From Ottowia sp. (GTDB lineage Bacteria; Pseudomonadota; Gammaproteobacteria; Burkholderiales; Burkholderiaceae_C): a DNA stretch of 64,000 nucleotides. The translations under genes were made by a program, and so were the position numbers. Shown here piece after piece: positions 37,491-48,100 of the stretch (positions are counted from its first letter, which is position 1; each line of letters starts with the position of its first letter). The stretch spans positions 806,001-870,000 of the forward strand of contig NZ_JADJCO010000005.1 in assembly GCF_016703145.1 (NCBI RefSeq). The letters run 5' to 3'. The notes under the pieces are model-generated. The model was not told the origin of the DNA. It searched no databases and saw nothing but the letters and a program-made list of their open reading frames with translations.

Positions 37491-37922
37491 GTGCCTGCCC
37501 TGGCGGCGGTGCTGGACACCAACGTCCTGCTCCCCGGCATCGCCTACCCGGGCAGCGTGCCCGGAAAACTCATCGCGGCCTGGCGGCATGGGGCGCTGGA
37601 CGTGGTGCTCTCCAGCGACATCCTGGATGAACTGCGGCGCGTGCTGCCCCGATTGGCGCACCGCCACGGCCTCGGCCCGAACGTGATCGACGACCTGATC
37701 GATGCCCTCGCCATCCAGGCCGAACTCGTCGAACCCGAACCCGTCGCCGAACCCGGCTTGACCGATGCCGCCGACCAGCCCGTGTTGGGCACGCTGCTCA
37801 CCGCCCTGCGCAACGGCCAGGCGCAAAGCCTCGTCACCGGCGACAAGGCGCTGCTCGCCCTGCGGGAGCGTTACCCCATCCGCACCCCGGCCGAGTTCTG
37901 GGCGGCACACGGCAGCCTGTGA
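37491..37922 (+). CDS. PIN-domain toxin (putative ribonuclease)
   Basis: This 143-residue PIN protein has the conserved acidic residues in AVLDTNVLLPGIA (Asp near 9), SSDILDELRRVL, and the late TDAADQPVL/LVTGDKALLAL segments. These coordinate metal in RNases of the VapC/PIN-family toxin type. Translation starts from GTG at 37491, 3 bp after the antitoxin stop. The pair is complete and probably functional; by family knowledge it should cleave RNA when free of the antitoxin. Confidence 0.87.
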   Translation: MPALAAVLDTNVLLPGIAYPGSVPGKLIAAWRHGALDVVLSSDILDELRRVLPRLAHRHGLGPNVIDDLIDALAIQAELVEPEPVAEPGLTDAADQPVLGTLLTALRNGQAQSLVTGDKALLALRERYPIRTPAEFWAAHGSL

Positions 37923-38021
37923 CAGGGTCGCGGGCGTTCCTGCTTCCCCTGCGCGTTCGGGCCGGCGCGGAATCCGCAGCGCGGGACGGGCTTTCGGCAT
38001 CGGTAGTCCTCCAGTTGCCCC

Positions 38022-38930
38022 TCAGTTGCCGAGCACCGCCGAACAGCTTTTCAGGCGCTCGACGCCGCCGAAGCCTTCGAGCAGCGGCGCGGCGGCACGC
38101 TCGATGGCCGCGGCGTCGATCGACTCGCCGGCCCGGGCGGACCCGGGGAACAGCAGATACACCACATCCCGCCCGCCGATGCCCTTGCGCGCGCGGCGCA
38201 CGCCGAAGCGGTCCATGAAGGGATCGTTGCCCAGCGCCTGGTGCAGCGCGACCGAGCCTTCGCCGAGCTTGCTGCGCGGGCCGGTGTCGCCGACGACGAA
38301 GGTGGCGAGCTTGCCGTTGGAGCGGCGCCAGGCGACGCCGAAGTCGCCTAGCCTGGGGCCGGGCCTGCCGCTGGATTGCCAGGTGCCGGGGATCACCGCG
38401 AAGGGCACGGTGTTGGAGTCGAGCTGGGCCTGCGGCGTGCGCGGGTTCTGGCCGGGCTGCTTCAGCGCGGTGGTCGAGACGAAGTAGCCGGGCCGGGGGT
38501 CGGTGGCGCCCTGGATGATGGGCACGCCGGCGGCGTCGGTGGCCATCGCGAAGAAGCAGATCTTCTGCGGGCCGCGGAAGCCCTCGGCTCTGGCTTGCCG
38601 GAACTCGGGCAGGCACTGGGCCTTCCAGGTGCACGCCGGGCCGACGCTGACGCCGTTGCAGATGTGGGTGATGCCGATGTCGTCCGGGTGGTAGGAGTCC
38701 GGCGCGCCGTCGGTGTTGACCTGCATCTGCGAGGCGAAGGCGATGGCGTTCGACGGCGTGTCGCGGAAGACCTTGACGGGGCCGATCTCGGCGTGGGCGA
38801 AGGTGGACTCCTGCGTCAGCGGGCACTGTGCGGTCGCGGCGGTCGTAAGCAGACAGAGAAGCAGCGCCGTGACCGACGACACGCCCGCACACGAAAGGCG
38901 ATGGCGAAGGAGCCGAGGTCCGGCGTTCAT
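38022..38930 (-). CDS. Secreted GH75 (chitosanase)-like protein
   Basis: This 302-residue protein has a signal peptide (VSSVTALLLCLLTTAATAQC, about 17-36). The mature part follows glycoside hydrolase family 75: VFRDTPSNAIAFASQMQVNT, PGYFVSTTALKQPGQNPRTP, LDSNTVPFAVIPGTW, LGDFGVAWR, then VVGDTGPRSKLGEGSVALHQ, where the Asp of GDTGP and Glu of GEGS are the likely catalytic pair, and a late VVYLLFPGS strand. GH75 enzymes hydrolyse chitosan. Cysteines suggest periplasmic or extracellular folding. It overlaps the zinc-ribbon gene upstream by 4 bp and lies within the Tc locus; Yen-Tc carries chitinases in an analogous way. Activity and association with the toxin are inferred. Confidence 0.7.
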   Translation of the reverse strand: MNAGPRLLRHRLSCAGVSSVTALLLCLLTTAATAQCPLTQESTFAHAEIGPVKVFRDTPSNAIAFASQMQVNTDGAPDSYHPDDIGITHICNGVSVGPACTWKAQCLPEFRQARAEGFRGPQKICFFAMATDAAGVPIIQGATDPRPGYFVSTTALKQPGQNPRTPQAQLDSNTVPFAVIPGTWQSSGRPGPRLGDFGVAWRRSNGKLATFVVGDTGPRSKLGEGSVALHQALGNDPFMDRFGVRRARKGIGGRDVVYLLFPGSARAGESIDAAAIERAAAPLLEGFGGVERLKSCSAVLGN

Positions 38931-39382
38931 GGGTTCGCCTCCATCTGCCGGAGCACCTTCAGCAGCGCCGGCTTGGCATACGCCCAGTTGTGGCACTTGA
39001 AGCTGCGCAGGTTGTCGATGGCCGTCTTGCAGCGGAAGCAGTGCAAGCCGGCGATGGCACGCGGCGCCTCGGTGTTGACGAACTTCTGGCTGCCCAGAAT
39101 CACCTGCGCGACCATCTCGCGGCTGTGCACTGCGCCCAGCGCCGAAGCGACGATGTCGAGCCAGTTGGTTTCGCGCCGGCACTTGGGGCAGCGCTTGCGG
39201 TCGCCGCTGACCCACAGCGGCGCGCCGATCGTGTTCGGCGGCATCGCCAGCAGCTTCTCGATCTCGCGCACGTCGCTGTCCGGCGTGACCCACTTGTGGC
39301 GACCGGGCAGCGACGCCGGCGAGTCGTAGATCTGGCGGAACTTCTCGTCGCTGACGGGATAGGTAAATCGTTTGGTCGTCAT
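38927..39382 (-). CDS. Zinc-ribbon protein of unknown function in the Tc locus
   Basis: This 151-residue protein has two CxxC pairs, CPKC (near 68) and CFRC (near 115), about 45 residues apart, which suggests one split zinc ribbon. The N-terminal part (SDEKFRQIYDSPASLPGRHK) and the LRQMEANP end are not recognised. No signal peptide is present. The ATGA overlap with the chitosanase-like gene implies coupled expression. I do not recognise the family. Confidence 0.65.
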   Translation of the reverse strand: MTTKRFTYPVSDEKFRQIYDSPASLPGRHKWVTPDSDVREIEKLLAMPPNTIGAPLWVSGDRKRCPKCRRETNWLDIVASALGAVHSREMVAQVILGSQKFVNTEAPRAIAGLHCFRCKTAIDNLRSFKCHNWAYAKPALLKVLRQMEANP

Positions 39383-39397
39383 TTCGGTCTCCTGTTT

Positions 39398-40099
39398 TCA
39401 GCTTGCATGCCGCCGAGTGAACGCCGCTTCGAGTGCCTGGCGACTGCGCAGCGCCCGCCACTCCACAAGCTCCGGAGGTCCGTCGTCGGGTTCTTCCAAC
39501 GTGGCGGCGAGATGGCACTCGGCTTCGATCGCAAAGACGAGCGCTTGCCCGGGGTCGATGCGCAACTCGTCCGGAGCGATGGCCCGGCCCACCTTCGCGT
39601 GCAGCGGTCCGGAAGCGAGTCGCAACCCCTGTGCCGTATTGCGTGGGTCGGGGTAGTTGACGCGCAGCGACGAGCGGGCGTTGCTCAACAGGTTCGTGAG
39701 GAGGTACCGCCCAGGCCGCAGCGGCATGCAGGCGAAGTGGTCGCCCGGTTCGAGGACACGCGAATCCCAGAACGGATCGCGTTCGCTGCCGCGGAAAAGC
39801 AGGGCGAATCCGCCGCCGCGTGCGCTCGCGTCGTGGAGGTTGATCATGCCGCCGGGCGTCAGCAGTTGTTCGATCGCTGTACAGCAGTCGGTGTCTTGTG
39901 TCGGATGCCCGAGGTCTACGGCCACACGTGCCTGACCGCCATCGCGGAGGACGATGTCCACGGTCCTGATTGGAACGCGCCTGGGGCCATGAGCCTCCAG
40001 CCGCCAGTGCCCGGGTTCCCGCAGTGGATGAGTGATGGAGGCCAAGCCGGACAGGGCCGCACTGTCGAAGTTCGTCGTGATCAGCATGTTCGAAAGCAT
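39398..40099 (-). CDS. Uncharacterised protein in the Tc locus (233 aa)
   Basis: This protein reads as mostly beta structure with short loops: HWRLEAHGPRRVPIRTVDIV, GGFALLFRGSERDPFWDSRV, LEPGDHFACMPLRPGRYLLT and LVFAIEAECHLAATLEEPDD. No signal peptide, membrane span or known catalytic motif is visible. It is spaced 15 bp from the zinc-ribbon gene and 12 bp from the 321-residue gene upstream, so it belongs to the same transcription unit. No family was recognised; an accessory or structural role in the toxin complex is a guess from position. Confidence 0.6.
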   Translation of the reverse strand: MLSNMLITTNFDSAALSGLASITHPLREPGHWRLEAHGPRRVPIRTVDIVLRDGGQARVAVDLGHPTQDTDCCTAIEQLLTPGGMINLHDASARGGGFALLFRGSERDPFWDSRVLEPGDHFACMPLRPGRYLLTNLLSNARSSLRVNYPDPRNTAQGLRLASGPLHAKVGRAIAPDELRIDPGQALVFAIEAECHLAATLEEPDDGPPELVEWRALRSRQALEAAFTRRHAS

Positions 40100-40111
40100 G
40101 GGACGCCTCCG

Positions 40112-41077
40112 TCAGACACCAAGGTCGAATTTGATGTGCAGCATGTCTGCATCGAAACCAGCACTCGGATTTAGGATGGCGGCGCGCGGCGCTTCCAGCG
40201 TGACCTTTGGACCGGCTGGCTGTGGATCGCTGAACCCGCCGAAGTCCACGACGTCGATGTCGAACGTCGGCATGAACCTGTAGGGGTCCGGGATCTCGAA
40301 CATCTCCTTGTCGAGAACCGCGCCGGCGATCAAGCCAGCGAGCAGGTTCTGGATGCCGATGTCGATGTTGAGCGTCTTGGCCAGCCACTCCTGCACGTCG
40401 TCTTCGATGTCCAGCAGGTCGAGCAGCAGTTCGGTCAGCGTCGGGAAGCCGAGAATACCGAGTGCCGCGTCCAGCAGGAAGGCTGGTGGATTCGCGGCAA
40501 TGTAGGACGCCGCTGCCCCCGCGATGGCTGCTTGCAGAATGCCCGGCAGCTTGCCGAAGGTGTCGCTGATCGAGATCGGATCGACGTCGATCGACTCGTT
40601 GTGCGCGACGAGCTTCAGGGTATCTCCGTCCTTGACCAAGCTGATCTTGAAGCGGCCGCTGACCTCGGTGACGACGTAGGGAATGATCGCGTTCAGGTTG
40701 ATCGTGAGCGGCCCGATTTCCGGTGCGCCTTCAAAGATCTTTCCGCCCGGAAACTCCCAGGCGCACTCGCCGCCGATGAAGGGGATGTCCTCGGGAATGC
40801 GCAGGATGCAGAAGCGCCCAAGTTCGACCGTGGGAATGTCGAAGCCAAGCCTGATGATCAGCTTGTCCCAGGCGATCCTCAGCTCGCCGAGCCAGAAGGT
40901 GTTGGTATCCTCGAAGTCGATGTCACCAGCGCCTTCGACGTGAACCGCCCCCGTGACGCCGAACCAGATAGGCCCGAGCGAGGTGGATCCGTCGAACGGG
41001 AGCGCCAGCGTCGGCGCGATCCGGTTGAACACCGTTTCGAAGGCGGCTTCGGAGACAGCGAGCGATACGTCACTCAT
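40112..41077 (-). CDS. Uncharacterised beta-rich protein in the Tc locus (321 aa)
   Basis: The protein starts MSDVSLAVSEAAFETVFNRI, a helix, then alternating amphipathic strands (GPIWFGVTGAVHVEGAGDID, ELRIAWDKLIIRLGFDIPTV, RFKISLVKDGDTLKLVAHNE). The hydrophobic helical stretch ILQAAIAGAAASYIAANPPA (about 180-200) and an Asp/Leu-rich segment LLLDLLDIEDDVQEWL follow, and the C-terminus has more strands. A long beta sheet wrapped around helices is reminiscent of lipid-binding TULIP proteins such as P47/OrfX, but I cannot establish homology. It is 9 bp from the frameshifted gene upstream and 12 bp from the next gene. Confidence 0.6.
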   Translation of the reverse strand: MSDVSLAVSEAAFETVFNRIAPTLALPFDGSTSLGPIWFGVTGAVHVEGAGDIDFEDTNTFWLGELRIAWDKLIIRLGFDIPTVELGRFCILRIPEDIPFIGGECAWEFPGGKIFEGAPEIGPLTINLNAIIPYVVTEVSGRFKISLVKDGDTLKLVAHNESIDVDPISISDTFGKLPGILQAAIAGAAASYIAANPPAFLLDAALGILGFPTLTELLLDLLDIEDDVQEWLAKTLNIDIGIQNLLAGLIAGAVLDKEMFEIPDPYRFMPTFDIDVVDFGGFSDPQPAGPKVTLEAPRAAILNPSAGFDADMLHIKFDLGV

Positions 41078-41086
41078 GGCGCCACC

Positions 41087-41892
41087 TCATGCAAAGGCCA
41101 GATCGAGCCAGACGCGCAACTCGTTCTGTTCGATGGCCGGGTTGTTCGGCAGCCCGCCCGTCAGCGTCGGCGTGACCGATTGGATGCCCAGCGTCTTGAC
41201 CGGAATCGTCTGCAGGGCCAGCACCAGCTGCGGCAGGATGGCACCCCCTTGAGCATCGCGACGAGGTAGCACTCCACGGCCTGCTCCAGGCCGCCCGGCG
41301 AGATATCGACGATCTCAAGACCGTCCACCTCGAGCTTGATCTGCTGGCTGGACGCCGCACCGGTAACGACGAGATGCCCGACGGCAAAGATCTGAACGAG
41401 AAAACAATGCAGGCTCTCGACCGGCAGCACCGGCAGACGGGTGACCGGGATGTCGTGCGTATAGAAACGAATACCTGGTGTCTTGATCGCACTCGCCGGC
41501 ACGCAGGCGAGCCCGAACTGGACCATGGCCTGGATCGCGAAGCGCTGGTCAGCGAGCGGCGGCGCCAGCTCGACAGGCAGTGCGACGGCGTCGCTCGGAT
41601 GGAAGTCGATGTTCAGGTCGATCAACTGGATCGAACACGGTAGCTTCACCGCGATTCCGGGCAGTGGCAGCGGTGGAATTCTGCGGTAGCGCGGAACGCC
41701 GGGCGGCGGGGCGGGCGCGACTTCAGAGCAGATCAGCCAGTGATCCACGAAGCCGGTGACGTTGCCCGCATCGTCGGTCTGCAGCCTGATCGACGGGGCC
41801 ACGTAGTTGAACAGGTACGGCGCCCGGGCGTGCAGGAAGTTGATGATGCGGTTGACGGCATCGTCAGTGATTGCGCCATAGAGGTCTGCCAT
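41087..41892 (-). pseudogene. Frameshifted uncharacterised gene in the Tc locus
   Basis: The first frame starts MADLYGAITDDAVNRIINFL at 41892 and stays beta-rich through VECYLVAMLKG, about 217 residues. At a run of five G on the coding strand (41244-41248) the similarity-like pattern moves to another frame, giving GAILPQLVLALQTIPVKTLG and ending RVWLDLAFA. One extra G would restore a continuous protein of about 268 residues. Either this is a real inactivating slip, a programmed or phase-variable site, or a base missed in sequencing. The gene lies 9 bp before the 321-residue gene on the same strand. Confidence 0.65.
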
Positions 41893-42184
41893 GTGTTCCT
41901 CCTGATTCGTTGTTAGCGAGCAGTGCCAATGACCTTGCGCAGGACCGCGCGTATTTCCCCAGAAGGCATCGATTGCGGTCGGTGGGGTGATGGGGAAGAA
42001 ATACGTTCCCATCCGCCCACATCCGCGCGTTGGTATCACATCGTTTGTCATTCCCGTCGTCCATCCCATCCAGCCTCGTTCAAACCGATGTAGGTTGGGT
42101 TGCGGTGAGCTTTCGAACCCCAATGTTTCCGTCATTTCCCGTGCCGCACGAGCTGTGGTTCCTTCGTCACCCCAACTACGCTTG
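41893..42184. other. Gene-free gap downstream of the TcB-TcC gene
   Basis: I see no supported gene in this stretch of about 290 bp. It has clearly lower GC than the surrounding Tc genes, continuous with the AT-richer 3' tip of the TcB-TcC gene. No immunity-like gene follows the toxin tip. Confidence 0.5.
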
Positions 42185-45100
42185 CTATCGCTTTCGTATT
42201 GGCAATTGCGGCCCATTTGGATTCAACGAATTCCAGCGTCTTCTGAATTCGTTTGCCCTAGCTATGTCTCTCCCCTCCGAGCGATTGGTCGATCGGTGTT
42301 GTGGAAATAGACGTGGTTCATCCCCAGGATTTGATTGGGAATGTGGTGTTTGGTGCGCAGCGTCAATTAGCTTCGGATCTCCTTGATAGCCATGCTTTTT
42401 TGCCCGGTCCCGAAGCTTTTCCCGAATCTTTGGCGTGACACCGCGTCCCGACTTGGTTCCTTGTTCCCTTGGAAGTGTTTCCCACGCAGGCACTAAACGT
42501 CCTGGACCTCTTTTAGGCGAAGGCGAAGCAGGCGCGGGCGCTGCTGGATTTGAAGTCGGTGATGCGGCGGCGGAAAGTGCCGTGGTTGGCTCTGGCGATG
42601 GAGATTGTGTTGGCTGAGTGGAAGGCGTTTGCTTGGATGGCGTCTCCTGACCTTTTACCCCGCCGCCGGATGAGGGGTGAAAAGCAGGTATCGGCGGTGC
42701 AGCAACTGGCGTAGCACCAAGACGCGGGCCGCCAGCCGGGACAAGTTCCGGACTTGGCCCCGTCCCCGGCGGCCCCACCCGGCCCCGACTGGCAATTTCC
42801 TGTGCGAGGATGAATATTTCGGCCATCTTCTCCCCTCGTTTCCACTCTTTATTTTCAAAGGGGTCATCAGGTTCCTGGAAAGGTGCTCCGAAAACGAAAT
42901 GCAAGAATGCTTTCCGGGCCGATCCCACCTCGAAGAACTTGGCGCCATAGACGGTTGGTGGGGGCTGGTTGGGGTCCGCTGGCTGTTCAGCGCCTTTAGC
43001 GCCCGGTCCAGATCGCTCCTGCTGAGGTCCGCCCGGGGCCAACTCCACCCAGTCGGTTCCAGCGGGATCGACAAATCGGACTGGATTTGGAGGATAAAGA
43101 TACAGATTGGTGGCATCGCTCATCCCAGCCGGGTCGCAGCGTGTCCACCTGCCTAGCCACGCTGCGTAGTACCTCGCCCCGTGGTAGTACAGCCCGCTTT
43201 CCTCATCCCGCTCTTTCCCCGTATACCGATACCGCTTCGCCGTCTCGGTCTGGCTGCGTACCGCCTGATAGGTCGAGCTGCCGTAGGGCGTGTATTCCTC
43301 GTAGAAAACGATCTGCGCCTGCTCATCCAATTCCAGCACGGCCGAGCCCAGGTGGTTTCCGAACTGGTAGCGGATCAACTGTTTCGAACTGCCGTCCTCG
43401 ATCTCATTGCGCGTCTCCACCAGTGCGATGCGCTGCTTGTCATCCATCAGGTGCAGCGTCTCGCGCAGCAAGCCGACGTGGTTGCCCGAATGGCGCCGAT
43501 GGATCTCGAAGCCGCCCAGGTAGATGCGCTCGTCCTTCAGCCCGCCGCCATTGGCCAGCTCGGTCACCTTGCGCACCCGCTGCCCGGCCGCGTCATAGAC
43601 GTACCAGGTGCGCTCGCCGTGCCGCTCGGCGCCATCGGCATCCTCATCGTTGACTTTCTGCCGCTGGCTCATCTGCAACTGGTCGCGGTAGTCCCACTGC
43701 ATCGCCTGCAGTTGCGGCATGCGCAGCATGTTGCCGTGCGGGTCGTAGGCGTATTGCTCGGGCGGTCCGTTGCCGACGGTGGTGCGGCCCAGGCGGTTGC
43801 TGGTCTTGAGCGGCGCGCCGTCGTTGCCGTTCTCGATCAGGCTCGCCTCGTCGTAGGCGTAGCTACGCGTCCAGCCCGGCACCGCGGCGTCGCTGCTCTG
43901 GTGCTTCATCTGCTCGAAATTGCCGACCGCATCGTAGACGTAGCGCTCGGTGTAGGTGCCCATCGCGCTGACGTCGTTCGGCGCGAAGCGGCCGGCCGGG
44001 TTGGCGCTGAGGATGCCGGTGCGGCCGGCGTCGTTGTACGAATGCGGGATGGGCGCACCGCCCTGGCCCAGGTGCTCGCGGCCGGTGGCCTGGATCAGGC
44101 GGTAGAGCGCGTCGTAGGTGTACTCGTTGCTCGGCTCGACGCGGTGGTTCCTGAACCAGAGGGTCTGCTGCGCGTCGTCGCGGATGTGGGTGATGTTGCC
44201 GGCCGGGTCGTAGGCGTAGTGCAGGTTCTGCAGGCCGCGGGGCCTGGCTTCGGGCGGCTGCGCCGGCGCGGCGATGGTGGCGGGCGGGGGCGGGGCCGGG
44301 TTGTCGCAGTCTTCGGTGAAGGCCACGCCCTGGGCCGTGTGCGGGTCCACGCCGCGCCGCGTGTACAGGTGCGTCAGGCGGAAGGTCTGGGGGTCGTAGG
44401 CGTAGGTCGTGCGGATGACGGTGGGGCCGTCGGTCTTGTAGTCGATGCGGGTCCGCTGGCCCTTGGCGTCGTGGTCGATGTCGGCGACGCCAACCGGTGA
44501 AGGCGCATCGGCGTCGGGATCGATCAGCGCGGCGGGCTCGTCGCCGCGTTGCAGCCACACGTCCACCCGCTCCAGCAGGTTGGCTTCGTTGTAGCGTGGC
44601 TGGATGACGTTGAGCTTGGTGCCGGGCTGGTTGCTGTGCGGCGCCACCGACTGGATCACGCGGTTCAGCGCGTCGTAGCGCGTGGCGGCTTCGAAGGCTT
44701 CGACGTCGAGCGCCGGGCCCTGCGCCCAGTCGGGGATCGCCTTGGGGTCGCTGGCGAGGCGGCGCGTGCTGCGCAGCAGGTTGCCCTTGAAGTCGTAGGC
44801 TTCGATCGGCTTGCCGTCGGCGTCGAGCCGCGCGTTGATGGCGATGCCGGCAGCGTCGGAGTGGCGGAAGACGCGGGTGCGCAGGTTCAGCGCTTCGGCG
44901 TTGTCTACACTTTCGCCGTACTCGATTCGGTCGATCAGCAGCGGGTCGGGCCGGACCGTGCGCGGGTCGGAATCGGCCGTCGTGCCGCGCACGGTCTGCG
45001 CCACCGGGCGGCGCAGCGCGTCGTATTCGGTGTGGAACTCGTGGCCGCGGCTGTCCCAGGCACGGAGGGGCTGGCCGGCCACGTCGTTCAGCATCCAGCG

Positions 45101-48100
45101 CGCGCCGGCTTCCATGCTGAGCTGGTGGATGCGGTTGCCCAGCATGTCGCAGGCGTAGCGCATGACGATGCGGCCCAGTGGATCGCCGGCCTGCTCGATG
45201 GCGTCGCGCACTTCGCGCTGGTTGCCTTCGATGTCGAGCTCGACGCGGGTGGCGAAGCGCAGGTGCTCGCCGGGCTGGGCCGGGTCGGGGCCGTTGTCCG
45301 CCAGCGTCAGGAAGGGCCGGCCCAACGCATCGAAGTGCACCGTGGTGGGCGTGCCGGCATGGGCTTCCGCTTTCGTGGCTGCGTCGGTCTCGTTCTCGCG
45401 ATCCTTCTGGTTGGGGTAGCGGGCTGCGAAGGCGGCAGCGTGCTCGCCGACCGTTCGCAACTCATGCCAGGTGGGCCGGTAGTCCGCTTCCGGCAGCCGG
45501 CCGAAGAAGCCGGCCACGTCCGGGTCGCGCTCCGGGTCGTCGGCGCGCACGGATTTCAGCGCCGTGTCGTTGACGTCCCAGGTGGTCTGCTGCCACGGGT
45601 CGAAAACCACCTTCTCCCAGGTGTGGTTGGGGTGCAGCGTGGCGACCACGCGGCCGACCGGGTCGTGGAACAGCCAGGGGCTGACGCCGATGCGTGCGTC
45701 GGCGTCGAGCATGTGTGTGTCGCTGAAGAAGGGCTCGAACTGGCGGACCGGCTTGCCCTTGTTGTTGAAGACCGTCCAGCCGCTGCCGACCCAGCGTGGA
45801 TCTACGTCTTGGTCGGTCATCAGCGGCAGGTCGTCGGCGCCGGTGACGATGCTGCCGTCCGCGTCGCGCAGCGGCGCGGGGCCGGGTTCGGCCTGGATCT
45901 TCTTCTGCACTTCGCGGCCGAAGCCGTCGGAATAGCTGAAGCTCAGTTGAAGCTTGGTTTCGGCGCCGTGCAGGTCGCTGACGTGGGTCTCGCGCACGAT
46001 GGTGGCCGCGCAGGCCGGTACGCGGTGCAGGTCGTAGAGGATGCGGGTGGTGGCGGTGCCGAGATGCGCATGGGCCAGCAGGCGTGGATCGTCGGCGTCG
46101 AACCAGGCCTTGATCTCGTCCGGCGCCAGATCGGCGTTGAAGTCGTCGAACGTGTCGCCTTCCCTGCTTTCCACCGGCACGCCGGCCTTGCCCATCACCG
46201 CGGTGCCGACCACCATGCCCAGTGCATCGAAGCGCAGCTGCGAGCGGTTGCCGTTGGGGTCGGTGGCCTCCACCGGCTGCAGCACGCGGTAGTCGTTGCG
46301 CGCCGCGACGGTGTTGCCGACCGCGTCTTCGGTGCGGACCGGCAGCAGGTCGTTGGCATCGAAATCAACGAAGGCGTCCTGGCCAAAGGGATCGCGGTAG
46401 CGACGCGGCAGGAAGAGGTGTTGTTGCGCTTGCGCCAACTCGGTGGCGGCGCTGTCTGCGGGATTCCTGCTGAAGAACGACAGACCCGACGGAATCCACC
46501 AGCAGTCGTCGGCATCGCTGGCGGGAAAGCGGCCATTCGCCTTGAGCGCCCGGCTTTGCACGTAGCCGCCCTCGTTCTGGAGCATTGAATCACTGACACG
46601 GTCGTCGAAGACCCTGGTGAGCAGGCCGGCGGTGAAGGCGAGCTTGTAGCTTTCGCCCGGCAGGGCCAGCGGTTCGAGGTGGCCGAGCGGCAGCAGGTCG
46701 CTGAGGTCGTCCTTGCGGTAGACGGTGCGGACGTGTTCGATGAGGCGGCGGAAGTGGTCGCTCTTCCGCTCCTCCGGCCCGGCCTCGATCTGCTGCCGGG
46801 CCTTGTCGAAGGCGAGGTCCTCGCAGGGCACTTCGTGCTCGCCGTCCCCTGCCCGATCGATGTGGCCACGCAGTGCGTCGAGGTCGAACAAGACCGTCGG
46901 ACCGTCGTCGCTCCGCTCCTGGTCGGCCTTGCGGACTTCGTAGGTGCGTGACTCGGCGGGCAGGGGCGCGCGGTAGTCGTCGTTCTTGTCGAGGACGGGA
47001 TGGGTGAAGCCGTTCTCGGTGCAGGTGATGTGGATCAGCCTCTGCTTCGCCCGGTCTTCCGCCTGCAGTGCGTCGCCGTCGGCATCGGTCCGGCGTCCGT
47101 AGCCGACGGCGGCCTCTTTCAGCACGTTGCCGTACTCGTCCACCTCCAGCGTCAGCGCATGCTGGATGCGCGGGTCAGCAGGATTGCGTTCGTAGTGGCA
47201 GTTGAGAGCCTCGCGTGGGTGGGTGAAGAAGACTGCATGGCGGTTGGCGCCCCTGGGTTGCAGTCGGCGGACCTCGAAGTTCTGCTCCGTGATGGTGTAG
47301 GGGTACGATTCCTTGTCCGAGCCGTCGAGCGCATAGACCTCCTGGCGCAGCATCGCGCCCTTGAGCGCGCGGCAGGCTTCGCGCTCGTCTTCCAGGCTCA
47401 GGTCCGGCGGCAGGACGGTGTCGTCCAGCCATTCGCCGCCCAGGCCCGGGTCGCGGAAGTATTCGCCCTCGAAACACCGCGAGATGCGCTGCCGGCCCAG
47501 ACAGGCGCCGGTGTGGAACCAGGTCCTGGTGTGCACCGGCGGCACGTAGGAGGCTGCGTCGAGGTTGGTCGCCGTGGCTGACCCGGCATCGTCCGGGATC
47601 TTGCCGATCTCTTCCGTGTCCCACTGCTCGACCCTGCCGAAGCCGCGGAACTCGCGCTCCTCGCCGTCGAAGTGGCCATGGTGGTAGGTGTAGCGGGTGA
47701 CGAAGCGGTTGCGGCTGACGCGGTCCCAGGTCTCGACGCGCTCGACCACGTGCACCGGGAACGGCAGGCGCGTGATCCAGGGTTTGCCGTCGCGCTTGTC
47801 CTGCAGGTAGAAGCGGGTCGAAGGCGCGTACTCGATGCGGGTCTCGGCGCCCAGGTTGTTCTTCGCCGCGACCAGCAGATGCGGCTTTCGTTCGCCCATC
47901 AGGTTGACGTAGCGCATCGGCCGCCTGGCGTCGCCCGGCAGGGGCGACGACCAGACCAGGCAGGCGGTGCCGTTGCCCAGCAGATCGACGGGCACGATGC
48001 TGACAACGTCATCGACGCGAGGGAACACCTTCAATTGATGCGGCTCGCTCCAGCCGTTGCCCGACTGGTTGAAGTACAGGCGCACGCCGTCGCGGTGCAG

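Noticed and set aside
42030..42386. Plus-strand frame overlapping the TcB-TcC tip as an immunity gene
   Set aside because: It is antisense to the toxin tip, has no start signal and no plausible fold; Tc toxins do not usually carry immunity genes.
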